A stretch of DNA of 64,000 bases from Liolophura sinensis (Eukaryota > Mollusca > Polyplacophora > Chitonida > Chitonidae). The notes below the pieces were generated by a model, which saw only the letters and a list, made by a program, of their open reading frames with translations, was not told the DNA's origin and did not search any database. The stretch covers positions 2,848,373-2,912,372 of the forward strand of contig NC_088306.1 of the NCBI RefSeq assembly GCF_032854445.1, read 5' to 3'. The first letter of the stretch is position 1, and the number at the start of each line of letters is the position of its first letter. Position numbers and translations under genes: made by a program. Of this stretch, positions 23,535 through 35,090 are shown one piece after another.

Positions 23535-23740
23535 TCATGTTAGGGCACTTCCTTTTCTAGGTCATGCTGAGGGAATACCGTCTGTGGTTAGGCTGGGGGA
23601 GTGCCGAGTGAGGTCATGCTAGGGAATTACTGGTGAGGTCATGCTTGGGGAGTACCGTGTGACGGCATACTAGGGAATTCCTTATGAGGTGATGCCGGGG
23701 GAGTGCAGTGTAAGGTCAAGCTAGGGAATTCCTTGTGAGG
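23535..23740 (+). repeat. G-rich minisatellite B, unit 1, left of the LTR
   Basis: Alternating 26-bp (GGTCATGCTGGGGGAGTGCC GTGTGA) and 25-bp (GGTCATGTTAGGGAATTCCT TGTGA) half units form a roughly 51-bp dimer. The array is interrupted by the LTR at 23741. Confidence 0.85.
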
Positions 23741-24494
23741 TGTTATGCGCACGACTGCCGTCAGTTTCTAAATATAGCTTGCCACGGTTTACATATGCTA
23801 AGTTCAGGGAGTGCTGTCTGGCTCTACCTTAGAATATTTCAGAATATTTCAGTTCGGTGCCTGTTTGTTTACATCAAGTGTTCAGGAATTTTCTTATTCT
23901 GGACAATTCCACCAGGCAATATAAGACCTACGAGAGGGGAGAGAACGAGAGAACGGAGAATTATTGACCGTTTTGGATGCTTTCGCTGTGTATTACTTTA
24001 ATAGGCCTTTTGTGCTGAATTTTGGTGTCTCTATAGCCTCTGGCTTTGTTATATCCTATCTCCACGGAGCACTTGTTCAGTCTGAACTTGTATGTTTAAT
24101 TTGTGCTCTTGTATACACAGTGCTTATTAGTACACGGACCCTGTCTGTGGAATTTTGTGTATATTTCGTCATACACTCAGTTATACTGTGGATTTTCCCT
24201 CTTGTGAATTTGCCTCTGAGCATTTATGCCTGTGTGGTATATATATTGTGGAATATATGCGTCCGTTTGGACTTGACACCGTAAGTACCTTAGTATTTGT
24301 ATAGATACTGCTATCCTTTCTTGTTAAACTTAAGTACCTTAATATTTGTATAAGTCTTATTATCTGTTCTTGTTAAGCTAATAAATTGTTGTAAAATAAA
24401 ATCTGCTGGTTTTGGTTACTTTTTTGTGCGGCTAAACTGTCGGGTATTTCGAACAAGCCATCTCTTTATAATACAGGCAGTTTGGGTCGTAACA
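23741..24494 (+). mobile_element. Solo LTR of an LTR retroelement (fossil), unit 1
   Basis: A 754-bp insertion in minisatellite B begins TGTTATG and ends CGTAACA, the TG...CA short inverted ends typical of LTRs (TGTTA/TAACA). It is flanked by GAGG on both sides, a 4-bp target duplication. Internal signals fit an LTR promoter: TATAAG at 23920 and AATAAA at 24380 and 24395. No internal region is present, so it is a solo LTR left by recombination. The family cannot be told from the LTR alone. The same LTR at the same place in unit 2 differs at about six positions. Confidence 0.85.
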
Positions 24495-25165
24495 GAGGTG
24501 ATGCCGGGGGAGTGCCGTGTGACGGCATACTAGGGAATTCCTTGTGAGGTGATGCCGGGGGAGTGCAGTGTGAGGTCAAGCTAGGGAATTCCTTGTGAGG
24601 TCATGCTGGGGGAGTGCCGTGTGTGGTCAGGTTAGGGAAATCCTTGTGAGGTCATGCTGGGGGGAGTGCCGTGTGAGGCCATGTTAGGGAATTCCTTGTG
24701 AGATAATGCTGGGGGAATTCCATGTGAGGTCATGCTGGGGGAGTGCCGTGTGAGGTCATGCTATGGAATTCCATGTGAGGAATTTCGAACAAGCCATCTC
24801 TTTATAATACAGGCAGTTTGGGTCGTAACAGAGGTGATGCCGGGGGAGTGCCGTGTGACGGCATACTAGAGAATTCCTTGTGAGGTGATGCCGGGGGAGT
24901 GCCGTGTGAGGTCAATCTAGGGAATTCCTTGTGAGGTCATGCTGGGGGAGTGCCGTGTGTGGCCAGGTTAGGGAAATCCTTGTGAGGTTATGCTGGGGGA
25001 GTGCCGTGTGTGGTCATGTTAGGGAATTCCTTGTGAGGTCATGCTGGGGGAATTCCTTGTGAGGTCATGCTGGGGGAGTGCCGTGTGAGGTCAAGCTGGA
25101 GGGAATTTCTTGTGAGGTCATGCTGGGGGAGTGCCGTGTGAGGTCCTGCTAGGGAATTCCTTATG
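24495..25165 (+). repeat. G-rich minisatellite B, unit 1, right of the LTR
   Basis: About 13 copies of the 51-bp dimer (GGTCATGCTGGGGGAGTGCC / GTTAGGGAATTCCTTGTGAG). A block of about 335 bp is itself duplicated: the last bases of the LTR recur at 24782-24830 and are followed by the same satellite sequence again. Confidence 0.88.
24782..24830 (+). mobile_element. Duplicated LTR 3' end fragment
   Basis: The 49 bp from ATTTCGAACAAGCCATCTCT to GGGTCGTAACA repeat the 3' end of the solo LTR at 24446-24494. The fragment is followed by the same GAGGTGATGCCGGGGGAG. It moved as part of a local satellite duplication, not by a new insertion. It is absent from unit 2. Confidence 0.88.
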
Positions 25166-26139
25166 TGTCCACGCCAAAGCGTTTAATACAAATTACCGTA
25201 GAACTAAGAAAGTATATGTCACGACAAAACAACGACAACAACTACAGGTGCGTTTTTGTGGGTGATGAACTTGCAAAAGACTTTCGTAAAACAATCTGAT
25301 TGATTTATATTTTGCTACAGTCAATAACTAGAGATTAAAAAATAAGACGTACAGTATTTTAAAAATGTCATGTATTTCCGTCTAGCCACTTCTGAATGGA
25401 TAGCATCGGTTACGTGTGATCATTTGCAAACTAGTTCATTACCTCACAGATATGGTTTTGCATGTTGTCTGTGCTGTAGTCTTTTATTTTATAAGAACTT
25501 GGGATAAACTTTCACAGTATAACACAAGGCCTTCAACCCATAGCCTAATATTTTCTTTGTCAAACGCCTTAGACAAGCATCTTGTATTTTCTTTTCATTC
25601 GGCGTGAACAAATATATCTCTGATAGATACTAACGTAGTTATCCATTTAAGCCTAGCCGTTAACAATCACAATGTACCGGCTTGGGGAGGCGAACACATG
25701 CACAGTTAACTGTAAACGTATACACAAACGCATGGATAATAAGTGCGTATTAGAATGATTGGCGGCGAGGTGGAAATTTATGCCCGGTTGTCTAAATGAT
25801 AGCACGGATCACAAAGAGAAACTTATAGGCGTGCGGACAAAACGACTTACCGATTCAAGCTAAAGGATTCTGCGAGACGCTCGGAGCTTGATATACCCCT
25901 GATCTTTGAGCGCGGGTCGTTCCGTGAAGTGTAAATCTAGGCACTGGGAAATCTAGATAACAAGATATCTGGTTCGCGATCGACACAGCGCACAGAACAT
26001 AAATGCCCCCTACCCGGGCTAAACAAAGATGTTATAATTGCAGAAAACACCATTTTCCGCTGTGATGCTGCTGCGCTTGTGTGCTACTGTGACACGGCAG
26101 CCCGCCATAGTTATGCTTTGTTGTATGGGTGATGGGGGA

Positions 26140-26425
26140 TATCCATGTGCCGTCATGCTGGGGGAATTCCGTGTGAGGTCATGCTGGAGGAATTCCGTGT
26201 GAGGTCATTGTACGGAAATGCCCGGGGAATTCCGTGTGAGGCCATGCTGGGGGAATTACGTCTGCAGTCATGGTACGGAAATTTCGCGTGGTCATACTCG
26301 GGGGAATTCCGTCTGAAATAATGCTGGGGGAATTCGGTGAGGTCATGCTGTGGAATTCCGTCTGCGGTTATGCTGGGGGAAATACCTGTACGGTCATGTT
26401 GGGGGAATTCTGTTTGACGTAATAC
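26140..26425 (+). repeat. G-rich minisatellite A, unit 2
   Basis: Same array as at 18128, with the TACGGAAATTTCGCG block present once only. Confidence 0.85.
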
Positions 26426-26777
26426 CGGGAAATTTCGTGTGACTTAATAGTGGAAACATCCCTTGATGAAGCGCTGAAGTCCACTACATTTTTTTTTACA
26501 TTTCTTGGAACTCCATTATACTGATATACCCAAACTATATTGGATCTCCGCGTCAGGTTCGAGATTCGCAAAGCACACGTAAACCTTGAAGGGGCCTTTC
26601 CAGGCGGTAAACATCTACATCTTACATTTTTCATTCATTGTTAATCAAAATATGTATCTCAGTTGCACTTTGATTACAACTGTTAATATATCCAAGCTGG
26701 CGATCTAATTCAAGGCGATGAATATATTAGCCCCCATTATGTAGATTTAGAATCATGAAGCACGGTGGCAGACATTT

Positions 26778-26915
26778 ATTTATTTATTTGATTGGTGTTT
26801 TACGTCGTACTCAAGAATATTTCACTTATGCAACGACGGTCAGCATTATGGTGGGAGGAGTCCGGGAAAACCCACGACCATCCGCAGGTTGCTCGCAGAC
26901 CTTCCCACGTACGGT
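26778..26915 (-). mobile_element. 5'-truncated SINE, unit 2
   Basis: Same insertion as at 18845-18982. The right target duplication GGTGCCAGAGATTT begins at 26916; the left copy has changed to GGTGGCAGACATTT. Confidence 0.88.
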
Positions 26916-27376
26916 GGTGCCAGAGATTTTGGAGGCTGTGTCCATGTTTACTTAAAACAGAACTATACTCTTTGTAAAACTTGGAATGAAGGCGTTTAAT
27001 GAAATAACGTTGAGGCCTGAGATTTTGCACTAATATCTTGCGACATTGATTGAAATCGTCACATAAGTGACACGGGATCTAATAAATGTAAGAGGTATAC
27101 TGTCCAGACGAAACGTTAAGGGGTGTAATATTGGGAATATATATGAAATGGAATGTCACTGGCAGGTCAAGATACACTGAGCGAGTAACTCGGTTGAGAG
27201 GCCATGTCCGAGCAGCAAATATACATCTAAACCAACCACACCCCCCACCTAATCCTCCCTCTATAGTATTCTTCAAATAGCTGAGGTAAAACTCATGAAA
27301 TCTGAAAGTACCAGCGGTTTGTCCCAAGCTTCTAAGGGAGACAACTCTCACGTAACAAATTCTACGATACTGAAAT

Positions 27377-28846
27377 TTACTCTTCTTCACGCGCGTCAAG
27401 ATCAGATGGTGTCTGTTGTTCCAACATGACCTCTAAGACAGCCCCATCCTTGGATGGTGGTTTTACAGATTTTAGCCGGCACTCCAAAACTACAAATGAT
27501 CCACAAGCTAATAGCAGCATGGACGACACAACGGCTAGCTTAATCCAAACACACACAAAGCCGCTGAGACCGAAGGACAAAGCTTTGCTGAGCGCCCTGA
27601 ACGTGTAGAAGTTGGCAAAAGCGGCCGGACTGTCGTCTTTGAACATTATGGCGAGGACGGTGCAAATATGCGTCTGGAATACAACGTCGCTGATTCCAAA
27701 CAAAACTGGGACTATGAAAAATATCCCCAGATTGTCCTGCGATGGTTTCCATAGCCATAACATCGCAGTGGTTCCCATGTACCCCAACAAAGCCCCACAA
27801 GCTTGCAGAGGACGTCCCGTGTATTTGACAAGGCGTCCACAAACAACTGACGCCAACGTCGCTGCGACACCATCCCACACCATAACGTAACCAACCATGC
27901 CGACGCCGACGCCACACGTGATGTAGGACTTGGTATAGTCAGCCTGGATGATGCCTTGGTAAAATGCAAAGAACACTATCTGTGGAATCATCAGCAACAT
28001 TGACGAATCCGTGACGCGACGTGCGCAGGACGTGAGGGTAGATTTGACGGAGACATTTTGGTTTTGAGATGGAATCTGTTGAAGAAAGGCAACGACTAGA
28101 ATAATGGCAAGAATAACAAAGGACAGCAACACGCCTAACAGGATGTAAACTAAAGACTTTTCCGGTCTCGCAGAAATCGTTACGTTTGTAATATTGGCGT
28201 CCAAAAACGAATCCTCCCGGCAATTGAAGGCCCCGCACACGGATGATCGATTGACAAACGGACTTTGAGCAAGAACAGCAGACGAAATGAGTTGTCCAAC
28301 AACACCCGCCAAAGAGAAACCCGCGAAAACAATACCGTTATAGAAACTTAGAACTTCTTGGTACTTCGTGTCAAACCCAGCATTTTTGGACAAAACTGAC
28401 TCGCGCGCCATTTGTGATACATATAAGTCTTTAGTGGTCCATAAAGGTCCCGTCATGGCGCCTGTAAGCGCCGACGCTGGAATTAACGTCAACCACGTCG
28501 GATAAAAGTTGGCGGCGACGTAGAAACAGTCACACGCCCAGGATGAAAACACAGTCCATTTCGGTGTCAAAAGTCGCACTATTGCTGGTGCCATTATGGC
28601 GAAGATGAAATAGGGACCGTAAAGACAAGCGAGGGATAACGGCCCAAGGCCGGATTCGCTGTTTAGGCTGCTCTGCAAGCTTTCTATCGGAGTAAAGGCC
28701 GATAGCTCTAAGAAGTTTGCGAATGAAAAAAAGAGGACAGTCTTCAGTTGCACAGTGAACCATGTGCACTTATTCCGTCGTGACGTAGACCTGTCAAATG
28801 ATGCATTCTTTTCTGGTTGATGAGACGCGTAGATATTGTCAGCCAT
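27377..28846 (-). CDS. UNC93A: UNC93A-like multi-pass membrane protein, intact copy 2 (489 aa)
   Basis: Single-exon frame of 489 codons, the same length as the copy at 19443, with about 13 amino-acid differences (for example YPPK/QPEK near residue 10, LASVVG/LAGVVG, QEDSFLE/REDSFLD, CRGIAA/WDGVAA). The hydrophobic segments and the cysteine- and N-glycosylation-bearing loop at about 197-235 are kept. The frame begins at MADNIYASHQ; the codon that gives an upstream ATG in copy 1 is not ATG here, which supports this start. The acceptor TTTTTTGTTACAG lies about 57 bp upstream, consistent with a 5' UTR intron. Both copies keep a full reading frame, which suggests but does not prove function. Retroposition of a spliced ancestor followed by tandem duplication would explain the missing coding introns. 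Confidence 0.93.
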   Translation of the reverse strand: MADNIYASHQPEKNASFDRSTSRRNKCTWFTVQLKTVLFFSFANFLELSAFTPIESLQSSLNSESGLGPLSLACLYGPYFIFAIMAPAIVRLLTPKWTVFSSWACDCFYVAANFYPTWLTLIPASALTGAMTGPLWTTKDLYVSQMARESVLSKNAGFDTKYQEVLSFYNGIVFAGFSLAGVVGQLISSAVLAQSPFVNRSSVCGAFNCREDSFLDANITNVTISARPEKSLVYILLGVLLSFVILAIILVVAFLQQIPSQNQNVSVKSTLTSCARRVTDSSMLLMIPQIVFFAFYQGIIQADYTKSYITCGVGVGMVGYVMVWDGVAATLASVVCGRLVKYTGRPLQACGALLGYMGTTAMLWLWKPSQDNLGIFFIVPVLFGISDVVFQTHICTVLAIMFKDDSPAAFANFYTFRALSKALSFGLSGFVCVWIKLAVVSSMLLLACGSFVVLECRLKSVKPPSKDGAVLEVMLEQQTPSDLDAREEE

Positions 28847-29222
28847 CTTTCCGTGGCACCTCAGTCACCTTTGGTGACTGGCCAGAAAAACTCCTTCTTT
28901 GACCTGTAACAAAAAAGAATTATTTGATAATGTTGAACACTCTGACATACATGTAGGTCTATACACGTTTTGGAATGTTCGAATGGTGTGCTATACCGGC
29001 AATTTTTAAGATCCATATTCCGTCTTAATTTTCATCTAAAATAAGGTTTCTGGATTATAGTGTCATGAACAATGTAGTTTACAAGCAAACAATGATTGAC
29101 GATGTTTTTGTGGAAAGTTTTTTCAGTGGAGATTAAGGCACCAAGAACGTATGTAGGGTAGGCGTGCCAAATATATATTGCTTTTAAAGACAACTGTGCC
29201 TGCTCCCTACGTATTGTTTTAG

Positions 29223-29535
29223 TGTGACTGTATGTTAAATGTGATAACAATACAGCATTTTGAGAATTTCTAGACCAGTGACGTCTAATACACTGCAAGT
29301 AAAATAACCTGCGTTTTTTTTAACCCAATTCTGAGTAAGGGAAGGCGCTGGAAGGGGGGGGGGGGGGAGGGGGGAGCTTTGCTATTACTTTCGCATTTAC
29401 ATGAAGAGTTAGAATAAAGCCCTGGTTGAGGTAAACTGAGAAGAGATCATATTTTACCAATGTCGTGTGATCATTTGCCAACTATCACCCTGCCGTCGCT
29501 GCTCTGGTTTTACACGCTATGGCGTACGTCTTTAT
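29223..29535 (+). repeat. Recurrent module (unit 2, upstream of UNC93A copy 2)
   Basis: The counterpart of 21237-21555, nearly identical, with a differing poly-G tract at 29354-29374. Confidence 0.7.
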
Positions 29536-31504
29536 TTGAATTCATCGTACACGAATGTATGCGTCAGAATCGACATTTGTACACCAGTCAAAATAAACGT
29601 TCTGAGTCACTTTAATATCCACTTGTAAGATTTTCTTCTCCAAACTTTCACTTGCGGTTTGACTTCAACGGTTTATATATCCATCTAATTGCGCAAGATA
29701 AACACACTGCCCCAAGCCCCTGGTTAAGCGGACTTAGACACAGTCATGAAGCAGAGTGCCAGAGATTCATGACCGTGGTTGTGCGTGACCAGGTGTCAGC
29801 GATTATACCGTAGTCGCAACCTTGGTGTGAGTCAGTCTATGCGTGAAAACTAGACATTCGTATAGGAACCTTCAACTCAGATGGACGTTCAAGTCAATAA
29901 TTCCAGTGCAAGTTGCCAAGATGACGTTTAACACAAACTACTAAAGAACGAAGAAAGTATGAAAATTACAAAAATAGGACTCAATCATGCACAGACGGGC
30001 AGTCAGCAGTTTGAAGTGATGTTGGAAAGACGGCATCCGTTACAACAGACTGATGTATTATTCCCAGGTGGATATGGTAGCTCATTTAATGGTGTGTCTG
30101 ATTGTGGAGTAATCTTGTGTAGGAAGTGTGCAGTCTTACAGAACCACAGCTGCATTGTAATTCTCTTACTGTATCTTATTTAATATGATGGCAACACAGT
30201 AGTTTGAGTAATGAAGGACGAGTGACGTCTAATATATTGCTATTAATATCGTTGCATTGTTCATCTTAATCTTCTCAATAACTCTCCAAATATCAAAATC
30301 ACAGCCATGAAGCTAGGTGACGTATAAGTTAAACATTTTCATAAACAATAAAACTCTTACTGATGAAAAGAGGCCAGATTTTACCAGATAGGCATGACCA
30401 TTGGCCAAGTATTACAATGTCGTGACACCTCAGGTGTCACTCACCATTCTGTCGTCTTGTATTATGTTTTAATGTCATTGTATGTTAAGTGTGATGACAA
30501 CACGGCATTTGGAGTACTTCTCAACTAATGACGTCTAATGAAGTGCAATTAGTCTAATAAAGGGGCACGTTGTATTCATCGTGCTGAATTAGATCACCAC
30601 GTTGGATATATTAACAGGTGGTATCAAAGCGCAACGGAGAGATTTTGTTATCGACAACTTACATTCTAGCATGGTACACGATTTGAATACTGATTTCACT
30701 CAGTCCCCTAGAACATATCTTGTGTCTTTCTAAAGGCATTGAAAACTCTTAACTGATTCTCTTTGCATGTCCTATTCCATCCTATTTTTCTACTTTATTT
30801 ACGTTCTTAGCTCTTAGGCTCTCGTATTATTCGTCGTTTTGGGAATTGGTTTTGCGATTATTGACCTGGAAGGGCTGGTATACGAATGTCTGTTTCCATG
30901 CATATATCATATAAGCATTCCATAGTTTGTAGTCAAATGGTTTGAACAATTCTATCTCTGACAATCGACTGGCCTATATGTAATGACCCAGTTAAACCTA
31001 GATCTTAACAATGACAGTGCACTTGCATGGGAGGGCTAACACATGTACAGCCAGCTAGAAACGTGGATAGACACGTAGGGATATCAATGCGTATCGGCAT
31101 GATTAGCGGCGAGGTACAAATCTATGCCTGGTTAACTAAATGCTAGCGCTGATCACAAATAGAAACCAATAGGTCTGCAGTTAAAACGACGTACCGATTC
31201 AAGCTAATCGTCAAAGAGGCCTCACTCGGCGAGACGGTCGGAGCTTGTTTTGTACTCCAGGTCTATGTGCACAGGTCGCCCTATCAACTCCACGAGGAGC
31301 GAATACGGCAGGTCCCGGGGATAAGAAAAGAGCTGGTTCACGATCAACACGTAAGATAAACGTCCTGGGCAATGGCAGGCGCTAAAAAAGCCGTCATAAT
31401 CATAATCAGCAAACCAGTTTCTGCTGTAATGCTGTAGTGCTTGCGTGTTACTGTGACAGGGCAGCCCGCCATGGCTACGCTTTGTTACATCGGTGATGAG
31501 GGAT
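29536..31504. other. Non-coding upstream region of unit 2
   Basis: No gene seen. Near-identical to 21556-23534. Recurrent-module copies lie at about 30184-30445 and 30480-30560. The 74-aa frame at 29959-30183 is not open in unit 1. Confidence 0.5.
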
Positions 31505-31723
31505 ATTCAGTGTGAGGTCATGTTAGGGGACTTCCTTTTCTAGGTCATGCTGGGGGAATACCGTCTGTGGTTAGGCTGGGGGAGTGCCGTGTGAGGTCAT
31601 GCTAGGGAATTACTGGTGAGGTCATGCTTGGGGAGTGCCGTGTGACGGCATACTAGGGAATTCCTTGTGAGGTGATGCCGGGGGAGTGCAGTGTAAGGTC
31701 AAGCTAGGGAATTCCTTGTGAGG
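31505..31723 (+). repeat. G-rich minisatellite B, unit 2, left of the LTR
   Basis: Counterpart of 23535-23740, with the same 51-bp dimer. Confidence 0.85.
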
Positions 31724-32477
31724 TGTTATGTGCACGACTGCCGTCAGTTTCTAAATATAGCTTGCCACGGTTTACATATGCTAAGTTCAGGGAGTGCTGT
31801 CTGCCTCTACCTTAGAATATTCCAGAATATTTCAGTTCGGTGCCTGTTTGTTTACATCAAGTGTTCCGGAATTTTCTTATTCTGGACAATTCCAACAGGC
31901 AATATAAGACCTACGAGAGGGGAGAGAACGAGAGAACGGAGAATTATTGACCGTTTTGGATGCTTTCGCTGTGTATTACTTTAATAGGCCTTTTGTGCTG
32001 AATTTTGGTGTCTCTATAGCCTCTGGCTTTGTTATATCCTATCTCCACGGAGCACTTGTTCAGTCTGAACTTGTATGTTTAATTTGTGCTCTTGTATACA
32101 CAGTGCTTATTAGTACACGGACCCTGTCTGTGGAATTTTGTGTATATTTCGTCATACACTCAGTTATACTGTGGATTTTCCCTCTTGTGAATTTGCCTCT
32201 GAGCATTTATGCCTGTGTGGTATATATATTGTGGAATATATGCGTCCGTTTGGACTTGACACCGTAAGTACCTTAGTATTTGTATAGATACTGCTATCCT
32301 TTCTTGTTAAACTTAAGTACCTTAATATTTGTATAAGTCTTAATATCTGTTCTTGTTAAGCTAATAAATTGTTGTAAAATAAAATCTGCTGGTTTTGGTT
32401 ACTTTTTTGTGCGGCTAAACTGTCGGGTATTTCGAACAAGCCATCTCTTTATAATACAGGCAGTTTGGGTCGTAACA
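31724..32477 (+). mobile_element. Solo LTR (fossil), unit 2
   Basis: A 754-bp LTR at the same position and with the same GAGG flanks as in unit 1 (23741-24494). TATA-like and AATAAA signals are in the same places. About six substitutions between the two copies give roughly 0.8% divergence since the units separated. The insertion itself is older than the duplication. Confidence 0.85.
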
Positions 32478-32945
32478 GAGGTGATGCCGGGGGAGTGCCG
32501 TGTGAGGTCAAGCTAGGGAATTCCTTGTGAGGTCATGCTGGGGGAGTGCCGTGTGTGGTCAGGTTAGGGAAATCCTTGTGAGGTTATGCTGGGGGGAGTG
32601 CCGTGTGAGGCCATGTTAGGGAATTCCTTGTGAGATCATGCTGGGGGAATTCCATGTGAGGTCATGCTGGGGGAGTGCCGTGTGAGGTCATGCTATGGAA
32701 TTCCATGTGAGGTCATGCTGGGGGAGTGCCGTGTGTGGTCAGGTTAGGGAAATCCTTGTGAGGTCATGCTGGGGGGAGTGCCGTGTGAGGTCATGTTAGG
32801 GAATTCCTTGTGAGGTCATGCTGGGGGAATTCCTTGTGAGGTCATGCTGGGGGAGTGCCGTGTGAGGTCAAGCTGGAGGGAATTTCTTGTGAGGTCATGC
32901 TGGGGGAGTGCCGTGTGAGGTCCTGCTAGGGAATTCCTTATGAGT
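32478..32945 (+). repeat. G-rich minisatellite B, unit 2, right of the LTR
   Basis: About nine 51-bp dimers, fewer than in unit 1, and without the internal LTR-end fragment. Confidence 0.86.
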
Positions 32946-33924
32946 CCACGCCAAAGCGTTTAATACAAATTACCGTAGAACTAAGAAAGTATATGTCACG
33001 ACAAAACAACGACAACAACTACGGATGCGTTTTTGTGGGTGATGAACTTGCAAAACACTTTCGTAAAACAATCTGAATGATTTATATTTTGCTACAATCA
33101 ATAACTAGAGATTAAAAAATAAGACGTACAGTATTTTAAAAATGTCATGTATTTCCGCCTAGCCACTTCTGAACGGATGGCATCGGTTACGTGTGATCAT
33201 TTGCAAACTAGTTCATTACCTCACAGATATGGTTTTGCATGTTGTCTGTGCTGTAGTCTTTTATTTTATAAGAACTTGGGATAAACTTCCACAGTATAAC
33301 ACAAGGCCTTCAACCCATAGCCTAATATTTTCTTTGTCAAACGCCTTAGACAAGCATCTTGTATTTTCTTTTCATTCGGCGTGAACAAATATATCTCTGA
33401 TAGATACTAACGTAGTTATCCAGTTAAGCCTAGCCGTTAACAATCACAATGTACCGGCTTGGGGAGGCGAACACATGCACAGTCAACTGTAAACGTATAC
33501 ACAAACGCATGGATAATAAGTGCGTATTAGAATGATTGGCGGCGAGGTGGAAATTTATGCCCGGTTGTCTAAATGATAGCACGGATCACAAAGAGAAACT
33601 TATAGGCCTGCGGACAAAACGACTTACCGATTCAAGCTAAAGGATTCTGCGAGACGCTCGGAGCTTGATATACCCCTGATCTTTGAGCGCGGGTCGTTCC
33701 GTGAAGTGTAAATCTAGGCACTGGGAAATCTAGATAACAAGATATTGGGTCGCGATCGACACAGCGCACAGAACATAGATGTCCCCTACCCGGGCTAAAC
33801 AAAGATGTTATAATTGCAGAAAACACCATTTTGCGCTGTAATGCTGCTGCGCTTGTGGGCTACTGTGACAGGGCAGCCCGCCACCGTTATGCCTTGTTGT
33901 ATGGGTGATGGGGGGATATCCATG

Positions 33925-34135
33925 TGCAGTCATGCTGGGGGAATTCCGTGTGAGGCCATGCTGGGGGAATTCCGTGTGAGGTCATGGTACTGAAATGCCG
34001 CGTGGTCATGCTGGGGGGAATTCCGTCTGAAATAATGCTGGGAGAATCCTGTGAGGTCATGCTGGAGAATTCCGTCTGCGGTTATGCTGGGGGAAATCCC
34101 TATACGGTCATGTTGGGGGAATTCTGTTTGACGTA
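33925..34135 (+). repeat. G-rich minisatellite A, unit 3
   Basis: A shorter version of the arrays at 18128 and 26140. Confidence 0.82.
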
Positions 34136-34492
34136 ATACCGGGAAATTTCATGTGACTTAATGGTGGAAACATCCCTTGATGAAGCGCTGAAGTCCACTA
34201 CAATTTTTTTTTACATTTCTTGGAACTCCATTATACTGATATACTCAAAATATATTGGATCTCCGCGTCAGGTTCGAGATTCGCAAAGCACACGTAAACC
34301 ATGAAGGGGACTTCCCAGGCGGTAAACATCTACATCCTACACTTTTCATTCATTGTTAATCAAAATATGTCTCTCAGTTGCACTTTGATTACAACTGTTA
34401 ATATATCCAGCCTGGCGATCTAATTCATGGCGATGAATATATTAGCCCCCATTATGTAGATTTAGAATCATGAAGCACGGTGCCAGAGATTT

Positions 34493-34630
34493 ATTTATTT
34501 TTTTGATTGGTGTTTTACGCCGTACTCAAGAATATTTCACTTATACGACGACGGTCAACATTGTGGTGGGAGGAGTCCGGGAAAACCCACGACCATCCGC
34601 AGGTTGCTCGCAGACCTTCCCACGTACGGT
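34493..34630 (-). mobile_element. 5'-truncated SINE, unit 3
   Basis: Same insertion as at 18845 and 26778, flanked by GGTGCCAGAGATTT at 34479-34492 and again from 34631. Confidence 0.9.
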
Positions 34631-35090
34631 GGTGCCAGAGATTTTGGAGGCTGTGTCCATGTTTACTTAAAATAGAACTATACCCTTTGTAAAACTTGGA
34701 ATGAAGGCGTTTAATGAAATAACGTTGACACCTGAGATTTTGCACTAATATCTTGTGACATTGATTGAAATCGTCACATGAGTGACACGGGATCTAATAA
34801 ATGTAAGAGGTATACTGTCCAGACGAAACGTTAAGGGGTGTAATACTGGGAATATATATAAAATGGAATGTCACTGGCAGGTCAAGATACACTGAGCGAG
34901 TAACTCGGTTGAGAGGCCAAGCCGAGCAGGAAATATACAATTTAACCAACCACACCGCCCACCTGATCCTTCCTCTTTAGTATTCTTCAAATAGCTGAGG
35001 TAAAACTCATGAAATCTGAAAGTACCAGTGGCTTGTCCCATGCTACTAGGGGAGACAACTCTCAGGTAACAAATTCTACGATACTGGAAT

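Larger units (their letters stand above)
17162..25178. repeat. Segmental tandem duplication, unit 1 (8017 bp)
   Basis: The unit starts GCGTTTAACACAAATTACCG, and the same word recurs at 25179 and 32956, giving periods of 8017 and 7777 bp. Within each unit the order is: a non-coding block, G-rich minisatellite A, a truncated SINE, the UNC93A gene on the minus strand, upstream modules, minisatellite B. Unit 1 also holds the solo LTR and an extra duplication inside minisatellite B. Length differences between units come mainly from minisatellite copy number. Confidence 0.9.
25179..32955. repeat. Segmental tandem duplication, unit 2 (7777 bp)
   Basis: The second 8-kb unit, starting GCGTTTAATACAAATTACCG. 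It carries the second intact UNC93A copy, the same truncated SINE and the same solo LTR. It is more similar to unit 3 than to unit 1 in its first kilobase: both share TATACCCCTGATCTTTGAGC preceded by GGATTCTGCGAGACGCTCGG, absent from unit 1. Confidence 0.9.

Noticed and set aside
23735-24284. ORFs of 88 and 106 aa, conserved at 31718-32267
   Set aside because: Both lie inside the solo LTR. Conservation simply reflects the recent segmental duplication.
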